A stretch of 64,000 nucleotides of DNA from Gammaproteobacteria bacterium. GTDB taxonomy: Bacteria; Pseudomonadota; Gammaproteobacteria; Steroidobacterales; Woeseiaceae. The stretch lies in assembly GCA_029862045.1 (NCBI GenBank), contig JAOTYE010000004.1, positions 1-64,000 of the forward strand, written 5' to 3'. Both the position numbers and the translations under genes were made by a program. This document shows, in pieces, positions 1-8,489 of the stretch. The notes below the pieces were generated by a model. That model searched no databases, was not told the DNA's origin, and saw nothing but the letters and a program-made list of their open reading frames with translations. How positions within the stretch are numbered: the first letter of the stretch is position 1; each line of letters starts with the position of its first letter.

Positions 1-97
1 GGCGCGCTATGGCGTTTAACGACTCACCTTTCTACCAGCGATCCCACATCCCGGCTTTGTCTGACTCGGTGAAGTATCTTCTCGTTCGGTACTTCAT
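1..97 (-). pseudogene. IS30-family transposase N-terminus with in-frame amber stop
   Basis: From ATG at 97 the minus strand reads MKYRTRRYFTESDKAGMWDRW, then TAG (32-34), then continues in frame as KGESLNAIAR to the window edge. This matches the N-terminal helix-turn-helix region of IS30-family transposases, which share the Y(Y/F)T(E/D)SxKAxMWxRW pattern followed by (K/R)xGxSLxxIAR. The start codon has an excellent ribosome-binding site (GGAGGT, 8 bases upstream). The TAG replaces a residue in a conserved block, so I read this as a nonsense-mutated copy; a sequencing error at that base is the alternative. The rest of the gene is outside the window. Confidence 0.65.
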
Positions 98-160
98 AAG
101 CAACACCTCCTTCTCTAGTGTTAGAGTTTAGGTGTTGCATCAACCGATTGATGTCACAAC
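1..160 (-). mobile_element. IS30-family insertion sequence, 5' end only (runs off left edge)
   Basis: Read on the minus strand, this stretch has the organisation of the 5' end of an IS30-family element: a terminal region containing TCAATCGGTTGATGCAACACC, a short leader, a strong Shine-Dalgarno (GGAGGT) and a transposase start at 97. The outer boundary is estimated at about 155-160 from resemblance to IS30-type ends, because the other terminus and any target duplication lie outside the window. The transposase is interrupted by a stop (see the pseudogene entry), so the element is probably inactive. Confidence 0.6.
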
Positions 161-200
161 CGAAAGCTGCCGCTCTGAATCCTCGATAATCGGCCGTCTT

Positions 201-290
201 AATGACCGCTTTAGGTGAAAGCAGACGTTCAGAATTAGCTGCTCGAAAATTCGCCGCTGAGTGTCCGGTATACGCCCGATAGCGGCCGTT
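201..290. repeat. degenerate intergenic repeat, two related units
   Basis: Two imperfect dyads lie side by side: 201-230 (GACCGCTTT, loop, AAAGCAGAC core) and 261-290 (GTCCGGTATAC...GATAGCGGCC). The same kind of motif, a CCGCTTT/AAAGCGG-like dyad, recurs in decayed form in other gaps of this window (about 1430-1590, 4690-4725, 6064-6095, 18330-18430). I infer an old dispersed repeat family. No coding frame is convincing between 161 and 362. Confidence 0.35.
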
Positions 291-362
291 GGCCTGCTAG
301 ACTCCCAAGAGGCTGCTAATGACCTGAAACGGGCATTGGTCGACCTAGTTCGTATTGCCATA

Positions 363-1301
363 TCAAAAACGCCATGCCAGGGTCGCGCCGATACGCGTAA
401 CTGAATCGCTGGAGAGTCGCACTTGACTATCATCCAACAACGTTACGTCGTACCGATTGTGAAATTGCCAACCGACGCTGCCCGTAACCGTAAAATGCTT
501 ATTCGCCTGCCAGTTGAAGGTCCACTCAACCAGTGACGCCTCGTAGACTAATTGGGACTGTTTTTCCATACCCTCATTCTTGATATGCCACTCATTGCCA
601 TCAGGAGCGAGCCGCAATGACGAATTGAAATTCTTTGATACGTGGTAGGTCAATCGAGTCGTTGGGAAACCGAATTCAATCGTCCAATCAACATGGGGCT
701 GCCATGCAATGCTGATCGAAGGATATATTTCATAGGTACCGAAACGATGGTCGCCACACACACCGTATCGAAGCGTCGTCCGGTCGGACAGATTCCTGCT
801 CCAGACCAAAGCTGCCAATAGTTGAAACGTTTCCGCGCTGTACTCGCCGGGATCTTTCATGACGTTGGAAGAAGCCGATAGCGCAGGCGCGATGCTGAAG
901 CGAAAACTCTTGCTAGCAGACTTACTTTGTTTGTGTAGAGGGAAAAACAAGGTATGTAAATGACCGTTCGTTTGCAGTTCGATTGGATCGACAGCCAAGA
1001 CGTCATAGCGATAGCCAACTCCAAACGCCCAGGTTTCGTTCAAATTGAATAGTAGGTCGAAATTGTAATTTTCCTGGTTGGTCTGACCGATGCCCCTCGC
1101 AATGGCAGACTTTTCGTGATTGTAATAAGCGACTGAAAGATACGAATAGTCAGCAGGTTGTTGGCAAATATCAACGCTGGCCAAACTGTGGGACAAGCAC
1201 AATAGAGAGATACACACGCCAATGGGGCAACCGAAAGCCAGCTGCCAAAGTATCCTCAACATCGCATCGCGCATCATGGGTTGCCGCAAAAAAGGGGGCA
1301 T
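363..1301 (-). CDS. exported outer-membrane beta-barrel protein (DUF6268-like)
   Basis: This 312-residue protein begins with a hydrophobic export signal (about residues 15-35, ending SHSLAS). The rest is made of alternating hydrophobic/polar strands with frequent aromatic residues at the ends, and the last residues are LAWRF, with the terminal phenylalanine expected of a BAM-inserted beta-barrel. The texture resembles the DUF6268 group of putative outer-membrane proteins, but no catalytic motif is visible and the substrate is unknown. Several ATGs are clustered at the start (1301, 1277, 1274, 1262) and none has a good ribosome-binding site, so the exact start is uncertain. Its codons look more AT-rich than those of its neighbours, and it lies next to a decayed IS, which suggests acquisition by transfer. 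Confidence 0.6.
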   Translation of the reverse strand: MPPFLRQPMMRDAMLRILWQLAFGCPIGVCISLLCLSHSLASVDICQQPADYSYLSVAYYNHEKSAIARGIGQTNQENYNFDLLFNLNETWAFGVGYRYDVLAVDPIELQTNGHLHTLFFPLHKQSKSASKSFRFSIAPALSASSNVMKDPGEYSAETFQLLAALVWSRNLSDRTTLRYGVCGDHRFGTYEIYPSISIAWQPHVDWTIEFGFPTTRLTYHVSKNFNSSLRLAPDGNEWHIKNEGMEKQSQLVYEASLVEWTFNWQANKHFTVTGSVGWQFHNRYDVTLLDDSQVRLSSDSVTRIGATLAWRF

Positions 1302-1636
1302 CGACTAATAATAGAACTTACCCACTCACGAAATACACAAAGACAAGTGTTTTCGGCGTGGTAATTAGGGCGGAATATACGGCTGTTACGCTGAACTCGC
1401 CATATCTGCTATTGGCCGGTAGTTGTCCTTCATTTTCGTGGTTTTTTTGGGATTTCGAGCGACGGTTATTGGTAAAAGTGGACGTTTAGCCAGGGACACC
1501 CGGAATCGGCCTAGGCGTCTAAAAACGACCAGTAGTTGCCGCTCATTAGGTCCGCCAAACACCGGCAACCGGCCGTTCAGCTGCTATGATTTGGGCTGTT
1601 GAATTGGTCTGCAATTGACATCCCGTCGCCGAAGAT
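1302..1636. other. intergenic gap with decayed repeat units, no gene seen
   Basis: No supported coding sequence. The stretch 1430-1590 contains fragments resembling the degenerate CCGCTTT/AAAGCGG repeat family seen at 201-290. It separates two divergently transcribed membrane-protein genes, so it should contain their promoters, but I cannot pick convincing -35/-10 pairs. Confidence 0.3.
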
Positions 1637-2326
1637 ATGATCACCAGGCCATCCGCCATTGCGCTGCTTCTCGCCAACCTCGTGCCGCTGGCCGGGATAC
1701 TGTGGCTGGACTGGCGCGTATTTGATGTTCTGATGCTTTACTGGGCTGAAAACGTCGTCATCGGCGTCGTCAACGTCATGCGCTTGATCGCGTGGTTGCG
1801 GACTCTGGGTCTGTCGCGATTGGCGCATCAAGCACACATTCGGCAGATGACCGCAACCGACCGCACAACACTGACCGGCTTTCGCTTCTTTGTTATCCCC
1901 TTCTTCGTCGTCCATTACGGCATGTTTTGTTACGGCCACTACACCGCTGTGGTGAGTCTCTTTGGTGACGATATCGGCGACTCGGCACGTAGCGGCTGGC
2001 AATTCGGCGTGCCACTGTCCGACGCCTGGCAATCACCTTTGTGGATTGGCGTGGCCGCGATCGCGGTCAGCCACCTGGTATCGTTCATTCTAAACTTCAT
2101 CGGTCGCGGTGAGTATCAACGCACTGATTTCGGGCAACTGATGCGGCGGCCTTACGGTCGCATGATGGCGTTGCACATATCGGTTATTGCTGGCGGGTTT
2201 CTCGTGGTGGTGCTGGGTGATCCGGTGTGGATGCTGCTGGTGCTCATTGTTGTCAAGATCGTTATTGACCTGCGCATGCACGAGCGCGAGCGCAACTTAT
2301 TCAGTGCTATGCGAGTGAGGACCTGA
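1637..2326 (+). CDS. DUF6498-like integral membrane protein
   Basis: This 229-residue protein has about five hydrophobic segments (roughly residues 6-22, 28-48, 78-98, 132-152, 180-206). The early motif LMLYWAENVVIGVVNVMR is characteristic of DUF6498 membrane proteins, in which the acidic YWxEN stretch sits in the second transmembrane segment. Function is unknown for the family. The gene stands alone, divergent from the beta-barrel gene to its left. The ATG at 1637 has only a weak purine-rich stretch (GAAGA) in front. No other motif helps to assign a role. Confidence 0.65.
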   Translation: MITRPSAIALLLANLVPLAGILWLDWRVFDVLMLYWAENVVIGVVNVMRLIAWLRTLGLSRLAHQAHIRQMTATDRTTLTGFRFFVIPFFVVHYGMFCYGHYTAVVSLFGDDIGDSARSGWQFGVPLSDAWQSPLWIGVAAIAVSHLVSFILNFIGRGEYQRTDFGQLMRRPYGRMMALHISVIAGGFLVVVLGDPVWMLLVLIVVKIVIDLRMHERERNLFSAMRVRT

Positions 2327-2427
2327 GTCGGCAGCGGTCGAAAGGCACACCTCGATGCTGAACAGACGGGAATTTTGGAATCACATTGCATGATGGCGAG
2401 CTAATTTCATCCCTTCGACTACAGACC

Positions 2428-2485
2428 GTCAAGGCGGCCGTCAAGCCGATGCCGATTTTGCTCCAGCTTCGACGGCCGCCTTGAC
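2428..2485. repeat. perfect 15-bp inverted repeat (hairpin)
   Basis: GTCAAGGCGGCCGTC at 2428-2442 is matched exactly by its reverse complement GACGGCCGCCTTGAC at 2471-2485. The stem can be extended by AAGC (2443-2446) pairing with GCTT (2466-2469) across a one-base bulge. No T-tract follows on either strand, so this is not a typical intrinsic terminator. It lies in the otherwise empty 2327-2651 gap. Confidence 0.8.
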
Positions 2486-2588
2486 AGGTTCATATTAGAG
2501 CTATCCCCATTCATGTTGTTTCAAATGTCCACTCTACGCTCGGAAGCAGCCGGTCGGGTTATTAGCTCTCGAATGGCTGCTAATTACC

Positions 2589-2617
2589 TGAAGCGGATAT
2601 CGACAATTGGGTATACT
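2589..2617 (+). promoter_or_regulatory. possible sigma-70 promoter of the PH-like membrane protein gene
   Basis: TATACT at 2612-2617 is a near-consensus -10 box placed 35 bases upstream of the ATG at 2652. The -35 position 17 bases further up is poor. This is inferred from sequence match only. Confidence 0.35.
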
Positions 2618-2651
2618 TTTCGCCGAAAACTAATAATCAGCAGGAGCGATC

Positions 2652-4016
2652 ATGGTCGATACACTCTCACCAGATATGCCATCCGCATCGCCAGAAGTGC
2701 TCGACGCACTACCGTTCGACGCCGACACGATGTTCGCCGATCACGCCGGTGTTCATAAACCCAGAATCGAAAAGAAGCAACGCAAACTCGCAGAGAAGGT
2801 CAAGTTCCTGAAGGACTTTCTTGAAGACGGTGAGCAACTGCTCGCCATAACGACGGCCGTATCTCCTACGTCATTTCTTGAGCAATGGACGACAGGGTTC
2901 ATCTTCGTTTACATCAAGCGGTGCATGCTTGTCTTTACTGATCGGCGCATCTTTCACATTCCGACCACATCAAGCTTCGACTATCGCGAGTCCGTGGCGG
3001 AAGTTCGATACGGCGACCTTGAGTCCATCGCACAAAAGGGCAGCCGACTCAAAGTTGCGTACAAGTCAGGCGTTAAGGAACTGTTTTTGTACGTTCGGCG
3101 TTCGGAGCGAAAGAAAATTCGGGCCCTGCTGCAGGCAGCCGACTTGCACGGCTCGTCGGGCACGGCGGGTAACCGGGTTCATCTTTGCCCAAAATGCACG
3201 CAGGTACTCGAAGCAGACCGCTTTGACTGTCCTGGTTGTGGCAAAGAATTCAAGAGCCGCGCAAAAGCACGGAATTTGTCGCTGTGGTTGCCGGGTGGAG
3301 GTTATTTCTATACCGGCCATCCGTATCTCGGCGTTATCGACGCGGTCATTGAGCTTTTGTTCCTGGTGATCATCATCGGCAGCCTGATCCCAACGAGTAT
3401 CAGCCCCAATGGCGACTTGGCGCTTGCCGCTGTGTTCGTAGTCTTTCTGGCTATTGAAAAGGCGATTACCGTTTATCACGCCAATCATTTCGTCAAGGAA
3501 TACCTGCCTGTTGAAGGTGTGAAGATTCACAGGAGTCCATTGCGCATAGCGCTCGGCGTCGTTGGCATGGTCTTAGTTCTCGGGTTCGTCGGGCTCGGAG
3601 TGCTCGGTGTCCTGATGGACACGGGGTATACGCCTTCTGAACGGGTTCTGAGCGCGCAGGGAATTCCAGACAGCCACTACGAGGAACTCGTCGCTGAGGG
3701 GATTCTCGAAAAAGGTGAAGTGATCGAGTATTTCTTTTCCGAGGGAATCCTGTCCATCAAAGAGGGCGGAAGCCTCCTGACCAACTACCGCATTATCGCC
3801 TATGAAGGAGCTGACGATGGATCGATCGATTACTACTCCATTGCGAATGACGAGATTGTTTCGGTGACTTTGATTCAAGAAGGTGATGCGAGAAATTACA
3901 GCGTCTACCAGGTAAGCGCTGCGGACGAAGATAACTGGATAACCCTCCTGTTACCACATGAGTACGGAGACGGAGAACGTTTCGCGAACGCCGTGAGGGC
4001 GAAAATCCGGCAATAG
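2652..4016 (+). CDS. membrane protein with PH-like domains and a zinc ribbon
   Basis: The 454-residue protein has a first PH-like region (about 58-165, including LVFTDRRIFHIP, typical of bacterial lipid/membrane-associated PH folds), then a four-cysteine zinc ribbon (Cys179, 182, 193, 196 as CPKC...CPGC), then three membrane segments (about 226-246, 255-272, 298-322). A second PH-like region at the C-terminus (about 345-450) has the parallel motif LLTNYRIIAYE. Two PH-like modules flanking a membrane core suggest sensing or scaffolding at the inner membrane, but no enzyme motif is visible. The start is supported by GGAG 8 bases upstream of ATG 2652. The methyltransferase gene follows 17 bases after the stop and may be cotranscribed. 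The function is unknown. Confidence 0.75.
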   Translation: MVDTLSPDMPSASPEVLDALPFDADTMFADHAGVHKPRIEKKQRKLAEKVKFLKDFLEDGEQLLAITTAVSPTSFLEQWTTGFIFVYIKRCMLVFTDRRIFHIPTTSSFDYRESVAEVRYGDLESIAQKGSRLKVAYKSGVKELFLYVRRSERKKIRALLQAADLHGSSGTAGNRVHLCPKCTQVLEADRFDCPGCGKEFKSRAKARNLSLWLPGGGYFYTGHPYLGVIDAVIELLFLVIIIGSLIPTSISPNGDLALAAVFVVFLAIEKAITVYHANHFVKEYLPVEGVKIHRSPLRIALGVVGMVLVLGFVGLGVLGVLMDTGYTPSERVLSAQGIPDSHYEELVAEGILEKGEVIEYFFSEGILSIKEGGSLLTNYRIIAYEGADDGSIDYYSIANDEIVSVTLIQEGDARNYSVYQVSAADEDNWITLLLPHEYGDGERFANAVRAKIRQ

Positions 4017-4033
4017 ATCGGCGGAGGATGATG

Positions 4034-4660
4034 ATGGATCGGTCGGCTAGATTTTGGGACAAAATTGCCGAACGGTATTCGCAACAACCTGTTGCCGATG
4101 AAACGGCTTACCAGAAAAAACTGCAGGTTACACGCGAATACTTGCAGCCAGATATGGAGGTGTTGGAATTTGGCTGCGGAACAGGATCGACTGCCATCAC
4201 CCATGCGCCCTATGTGAAACATATTCATGCAATTGATATTTCATCGAAAATGATTGCTATCGCCCAGGGCAAAGCCGACGCGAATGATGTCGTAAATGTT
4301 ACTTTCAATCGATCGACCGTTGATGAACTCAGCGTGTCCGACCAATCCTTTGATGCGGTGTTGGGGCTCAGTATTTTGCACTTACTGGAAAACAAGGAAG
4401 AGGCAATCGCCAAGGTTCATAGAATGCTCAAACCGGGCGGTATTTTCGTCAGTAGTACGGCATGCCTCGGAGATACGATGCTGCGGTTTTTAGAGCTTAT
4501 CGTGCCGATCGGAAATTTTTTTGGTTTGATGCCGTTGGTCAAGGTCTTTACCACGAAGGAATTGGAATACAGCATTACCGATGCCGGTTTTAAGATCGAC
4601 TACCAGTGGCAATCGGACAAAGGCAAGGCAGTGTTTATTGTTGCTAAGAAGGCTGAGTAG
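4034..4660 (+). CDS. class I SAM-dependent methyltransferase
   Basis: This is a 208-residue Rossmann-fold methyltransferase. Motif I is EVLEFGCGTGS (about residues 42-52), the acidic motif II loop is IHAIDISSKM, and a motif IV-like DAVLGLSILHLL is followed by HRMLKPGG, the standard layout of the Methyltransf_11/25 group. It should transfer the methyl group of S-adenosylmethionine to a small molecule or lipid; the acceptor cannot be told from sequence. Three ATGs are tandem at 4028, 4031 and 4034. GGAGG ends at 4027, so 4034 (spacing 6) is the best-placed start. It follows the PH-like membrane protein closely. Confidence 0.85.
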   Translation: MDRSARFWDKIAERYSQQPVADETAYQKKLQVTREYLQPDMEVLEFGCGTGSTAITHAPYVKHIHAIDISSKMIAIAQGKADANDVVNVTFNRSTVDELSVSDQSFDAVLGLSILHLLENKEEAIAKVHRMLKPGGIFVSSTACLGDTMLRFLELIVPIGNFFGLMPLVKVFTTKELEYSITDAGFKIDYQWQSDKGKAVFIVAKKAE

Positions 4661-4822
4661 GAGCGAATAACCCCATTGTATGTGCCATGACCTGAGAGGC
4701 TCACGTTCGCTCAAGGCCGTTAGCAGCCGCTTACCTGGATGTATACTCAGCGGCTGGAAATGACCCAGACCAGACGGTCGTACTTTTTAGGCGTTTCGCC
4801 CTCCGATTGAGGCGTTTTTCCT

Positions 4823-6061
4823 ATGCGAAATAAATCTCTCTTAGCTCTAGTTATCACACTGCTCGCTTCACTTTGTGCGGTGGCCGACGACAGGCCCAGG
4901 GCACGAGATCTCGGCATCCCCCTGGAGGGAACGCCAGGATCGCTTAACGCGATAACCGATGTACCCGGAATAACCGTTGGCCACACGACGATCATCGAGG
5001 GCGACGGTAAGCTCGTAGTGGGCGAAGGGCCGGTACGTACTGGAGTAACGGCAATATTCCCGCGAGGCGCCGAGGGCGTTCAGACGCCTGTGTTCGCTGG
5101 CACGTACGCGCTAAACGGCAACGGCGAAATGACCGGCACAATCTGGGTAGAGGAAGGAGGTCAGCTCGCCGGGCCGATCACAATTACAAACACCCACAGC
5201 GTTGGCGTCGTCAGAGACTCGGTCATCGAATGGCTTGTTTCGCAGGATAAGGATCTTGAGTGGTCATTGCCTGTTACAGCCGAGACCTGGGACGGCTCCG
5301 GATACAGCTATCAGGGGCTCAATGACGCGAACGGATTTCACGTCAAGAAGAAGCACGTATTCAACGCACTGGATACCGCTTCGAGTGGGCCGGTCACTGA
5401 AGGGTCCGTGGGCGGCGGTACCGGCATGGTATGTAACGAGTTCAAAGGGGGTATTGGCACCTCGTCGCGGGTGATCGAGATTGACGGCGAGTCCTATGCC
5501 GTTGGCGTTCTGGTGCAGTGCAACTATGGGCTGAGAAGTTGGCTCAAGGTCGCCGGCGTACCTGTGGGTATGGAAATGGAGCAACCGAAAATCTGCGTTG
5601 AGAACGCGGAGTACTGGCGTGAGGGAAGCGTGGACTTGCCATGTGACCGGAAGGCCGACGGTCGTGTAGACGATACCGGATCCATCATTGTTGTTGTGGC
5701 AACCGACGCGCCTTTGTTGCCGCACCAACTCAAGCGCGTTGCTCGCCGAGTTGGCCCGGCGCTGGGTCGTTTGGGAAGTTTTGCCGGCAACGGTTCCGGC
5801 GATATTTTCATCGCGTTTTCAACAGCCAATGCCAAGGCTTTTGGATACGATGCCGTGATGGACCTCAAAATGGTGCCGAATAGCTCTATCAACCCTGTAT
5901 TCGAAGGAGCGGTCCTGGCTACCGAGGAAGCGGTGGTCAATTCTATGCTCGCAGCCGATACGATGATCGGCGCCGACACGGTGCGGGTTCCCGGATTACC
6001 ACACGCCGAACTCCAGCGCGTCCTGCGCGAGTACAACCGGCTTAATGAGCTCGCAGACTGA
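4823..6061 (+). CDS. exported P1-family (DmpA/BapA-type) aminopeptidase
   Basis: This 412-residue protein has a signal peptide (residues 1-21, ending LCAVADD) and belongs to peptidase family S58/P1. The conserved block GGGTGMVCNEFKGG lies at 197-210, NGSGDIF at 323-329, and the self-cleavage/nucleophile site is TG-Ser287 followed by IIVVVATDAPLL. In the family the precursor cleaves itself in front of this serine, which becomes the N-terminal nucleophile of the small subunit. Known members release N-terminal amino acids, including D- or beta-amino acids. Here the signal peptide points to the periplasm. Length is normal for the family. A GAGG ribosome-binding site precedes ATG 4823. It is a single-gene unit, convergent with the YIP1-like gene. 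Confidence 0.92.
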   Translation: MRNKSLLALVITLLASLCAVADDRPRARDLGIPLEGTPGSLNAITDVPGITVGHTTIIEGDGKLVVGEGPVRTGVTAIFPRGAEGVQTPVFAGTYALNGNGEMTGTIWVEEGGQLAGPITITNTHSVGVVRDSVIEWLVSQDKDLEWSLPVTAETWDGSGYSYQGLNDANGFHVKKKHVFNALDTASSGPVTEGSVGGGTGMVCNEFKGGIGTSSRVIEIDGESYAVGVLVQCNYGLRSWLKVAGVPVGMEMEQPKICVENAEYWREGSVDLPCDRKADGRVDDTGSIIVVVATDAPLLPHQLKRVARRVGPALGRLGSFAGNGSGDIFIAFSTANAKAFGYDAVMDLKMVPNSSINPVFEGAVLATEEAVVNSMLAADTMIGADTVRVPGLPHAELQRVLREYNRLNELAD

Positions 6062-6169
6062 CAACCAACGGCTGCTTTTGGCCGTTAGCTGCCTGTTGAG
6101 CTGCCTGGTTAGTAACTAAGTAGGCACGTGATTAAGTCGTGCATACGATTACTCGGCGGCGTGGCGCAG

Positions 6170-6793
6170 CTAGCGAATGAAGGTGATGAAAATTCCGATT
6201 GAGGTGAAGTACGAGATTATTGCCACTATCGCGGATTTCAAAATACCAAGATTCTGCGAGTAGCGAATTGTGACGGTATACAAGACCAGATGGCTGACGT
6301 TGTACGCAACTATGTAGACCCACACCAATACGAGTAATGGCCCGCGGCTGGTCGCTTCCTGATACTCGGCAAACGGCACCCATCCGGTCGTCCACAACAC
6401 ACCTTGAATGAAGTCTGGTATGAGAGTGAAGTAAGCGCTGATAAGTGCCGCGATTCCAAATCCACCGAGCATCGTATCGTAAGAACCGTTTCCTCCGATC
6501 GCCTTAGACAATAGATAGGCGGTGCCACTTGCAACAAACCACACAATAAAGAACACGGGAATCGCGAAGATCAGCTCATAGAAATAGTATCGGTCCTCCG
6601 GAATTTTCAGGAAGGCGGGCATTGTCACGGTTGCATCGCCGAGCGCCCAAAGAACGAACGCGAGCTCATAGAGCACGGCAAGTATGAAAATGTGTTTGAA
6701 TCCCACAAATGCCCCACGAGCGTTACTCGCCAATTCCGTTATCGCGGTCCTGGGCGAAAAAACCAGTTGTAGTTGCTCTTTGAAGATGGCCAT
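6170..6793 (-). CDS. YIP1-family integral membrane protein
   Basis: The protein has 207 residues and about five transmembrane segments (roughly 30-50, 70-92, 100-122, 145-165, 175-205). The N-terminus, with FSPRTAITELA followed by a run of hydrophobic helices, fits bacterial YIP1-domain proteins. The role of bacterial members is not established. The start codon overlaps the stop of the upstream gene by one base (TAATG), so the two genes are translationally coupled. No catalytic residues are seen. Confidence 0.7.
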   Translation of the reverse strand: MAIFKEQLQLVFSPRTAITELASNARGAFVGFKHIFILAVLYELAFVLWALGDATVTMPAFLKIPEDRYYFYELIFAIPVFFIVWFVASGTAYLLSKAIGGNGSYDTMLGGFGIAALISAYFTLIPDFIQGVLWTTGWVPFAEYQEATSRGPLLVLVWVYIVAYNVSHLVLYTVTIRYSQNLGILKSAIVAIISYFTSIGIFITFIR

Positions 6794-7494
6794 TACTCAT
6801 GCCTCCTGTTCTGTAGCACCCGATAAAACGTGACGGCGAGAGCAAGGTAAAGCACGTTCCAGACGACGTAGCCGATCAAACCTGCGATGGAGAATACTCC
6901 GGCAAGATCGATTGATGCGATGACCGCGCCGAAAGCGCTGACGACGCCATTCAGGATGAACAGGGTTTTTGCGATTATTTCGAGACGGCTCGTGCCGAAG
7001 AAGCCAGCAGCCAGCCAGGTGCCAAGGCCGATCAGGCCATACCCCCACATCTCCAATGCCCAGGGCAAGGAGCTCGGATTAGACATGGACAGTGTTGTAA
7101 CCACCGAACCAAGCTCTGCAGTATAGGTTTTGACAACGGCCGGAATGAATGTTGTCTGTGTCACATAATTGAAAATGACGAAGGCAGCGCCGATTGACAT
7201 GAAGATGAGTGCCGCCAGGGCTGTAGCTTGTTTCTTTGATAACAGGTAAACGGATACCAACATCATGATGCTGCCTGTTGCGAGCAAGAACCCGAAGTAG
7301 AAAGGCAGAGTTTGAATACGGTGGAAGTTGTCAACAAATAAGTCGGGTCCGTTCCACAATGGCTGCGGTTCCACGAGGGCGACCACGAGAACCGCTAGTG
7401 GCCCCGACGTAAGAATGCCGATCGCGCTAAGAATGGCTCCCAGCATTCCGATTCTGTAAACATCCCGGTGCGTTGATTTTTCGATCGTTGCCAT
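6793..7494 (-). CDS. unknown seven-helix membrane protein
   Basis: I do not recognise this 233-residue protein. It has about seven hydrophobic segments (near 16-40, 60-84, 92-112, 145-165, 172-192, 200-225), with short loops and no charged catalytic motif. A good GGAGG ribosome-binding site lies 5 bases before ATG 7494. The stop overlaps the start of the YIP1-like gene, and the SRPBCC gene ends 13 bases upstream, so the three membrane proteins probably form one transcript. A multi-pass protein of this size could be a transporter-like or DUF4386-type protein, but I would not assign either. Confidence 0.65.
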   Translation of the reverse strand: MATIEKSTHRDVYRIGMLGAILSAIGILTSGPLAVLVVALVEPQPLWNGPDLFVDNFHRIQTLPFYFGFLLATGSIMMLVSVYLLSKKQATALAALIFMSIGAAFVIFNYVTQTTFIPAVVKTYTAELGSVVTTLSMSNPSSLPWALEMWGYGLIGLGTWLAAGFFGTSRLEIIAKTLFILNGVVSAFGAVIASIDLAGVFSIAGLIGYVVWNVLYLALAVTFYRVLQNRRHE

Positions 7495-7507
7495 GAAATC
7501 CTCCGCT

Positions 7508-8455
7508 TCAAGCGCGTAGCTCGTAATTGCTGCTCAGTGCCGCGTCCTGTTTGTTAGCCCGATCGCGCGTGCCACGACGATGCGCGAGGAACAGCATCCC
7601 GATTGCGAGGAGCGCCAATAACGCGCTGAACCAATTGGTGACCGGCGCGTACCAGGTCGTGAGCCAGATTGCGCCGGCAACGACGCCGGCACCCCAGGCT
7701 TTCCAGGTGAGACGGCGCCAGCAGAGCAGTACCAGCGCTGTCAGAAACGTAACGAGTGTGCAAATGAACGTGAAGAGCTCGACGTTTTGGACCCACATCG
7801 GCTCGATGTTCCGCTCGACCCGCTGCTTCACGCCCTGCAGGACCTTACGCACGGCGACGTGGTCAGCGAATTCCGTGAATATCTCGAGTACAAATATACC
7901 GAGGGATGTTGGGTGGTATGTCCAGCGAATACGACTGACGAGACGGGTCCGGTTATTGTCCAGCGGATACAAGGCCCACGTGAAAGCGCCGGGGTCGGTG
8001 ACCTCACTTCCCAGCCAGATCAGGTAACGGTTTGGCTCGATCGTGTGAAACGTCATGCTCACGACGGCGCTGATCGGTACCTCGTCGCCAACGACGAATT
8101 CCTGAAATCTCGGCAGGATTTTGTCGGTGCTTCTAAGACCCTCCGGACTGCCTGTATTCTCCAGCAAGTCGTAGCCATAGTATCCGGCGCGGCCGTACCC
8201 CATCTGCACTAGCCAGGGCCAAATCTCCTCCGGACTGCCCTCGATCGTTATCGCCCGCGTGGCAAGGAAAGACGGATTTGGGTTGAGTTCATCGCCTGCC
8301 ATCGACCGCCCGATTTCAGCGTCAGTTGCCCCCCAGTGCAGTTGATAAGGGCGGCAGAACACCAGGTAGACGGATGTGATGAATAGCAGGACCGTTAGCA
8401 AGGCGAGCCCGCGAGTTGCTCGTAATCGCCACGTCCTGAATGTCTTCGTATTCAT
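7508..8455 (-). CDS. membrane-anchored SRPBCC (START-like) protein
   Basis: The protein (about 315 residues) has one N-terminal membrane segment (about 14-33) and a central START/SRPBCC-like domain (about 60-215). In that domain the pattern ITIEGSPEEIWPWLVQMGYGRAG is diagnostic of polyketide-cyclase/SRPBCC lipid-binding folds, and the FTWALYPL and TRLVSRIRW strands come later. Three more membrane segments follow (about 225-305). It probably binds a hydrophobic ligand at the membrane. A GTG at 8458 precedes the ATG at 8455, and a GGTGA element favours the ATG. It is the first gene of the three-gene minus-strand unit. Confidence 0.75.
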   Translation of the reverse strand: MNTKTFRTWRLRATRGLALLTVLLFITSVYLVFCRPYQLHWGATDAEIGRSMAGDELNPNPSFLATRAITIEGSPEEIWPWLVQMGYGRAGYYGYDLLENTGSPEGLRSTDKILPRFQEFVVGDEVPISAVVSMTFHTIEPNRYLIWLGSEVTDPGAFTWALYPLDNNRTRLVSRIRWTYHPTSLGIFVLEIFTEFADHVAVRKVLQGVKQRVERNIEPMWVQNVELFTFICTLVTFLTALVLLCWRRLTWKAWGAGVVAGAIWLTTWYAPVTNWFSALLALLAIGMLFLAHRRGTRDRANKQDAALSSNYELRA

Positions 8456-8489
8456 CACTCACCAAATTCTTACCGGTAACGCATGGCGG

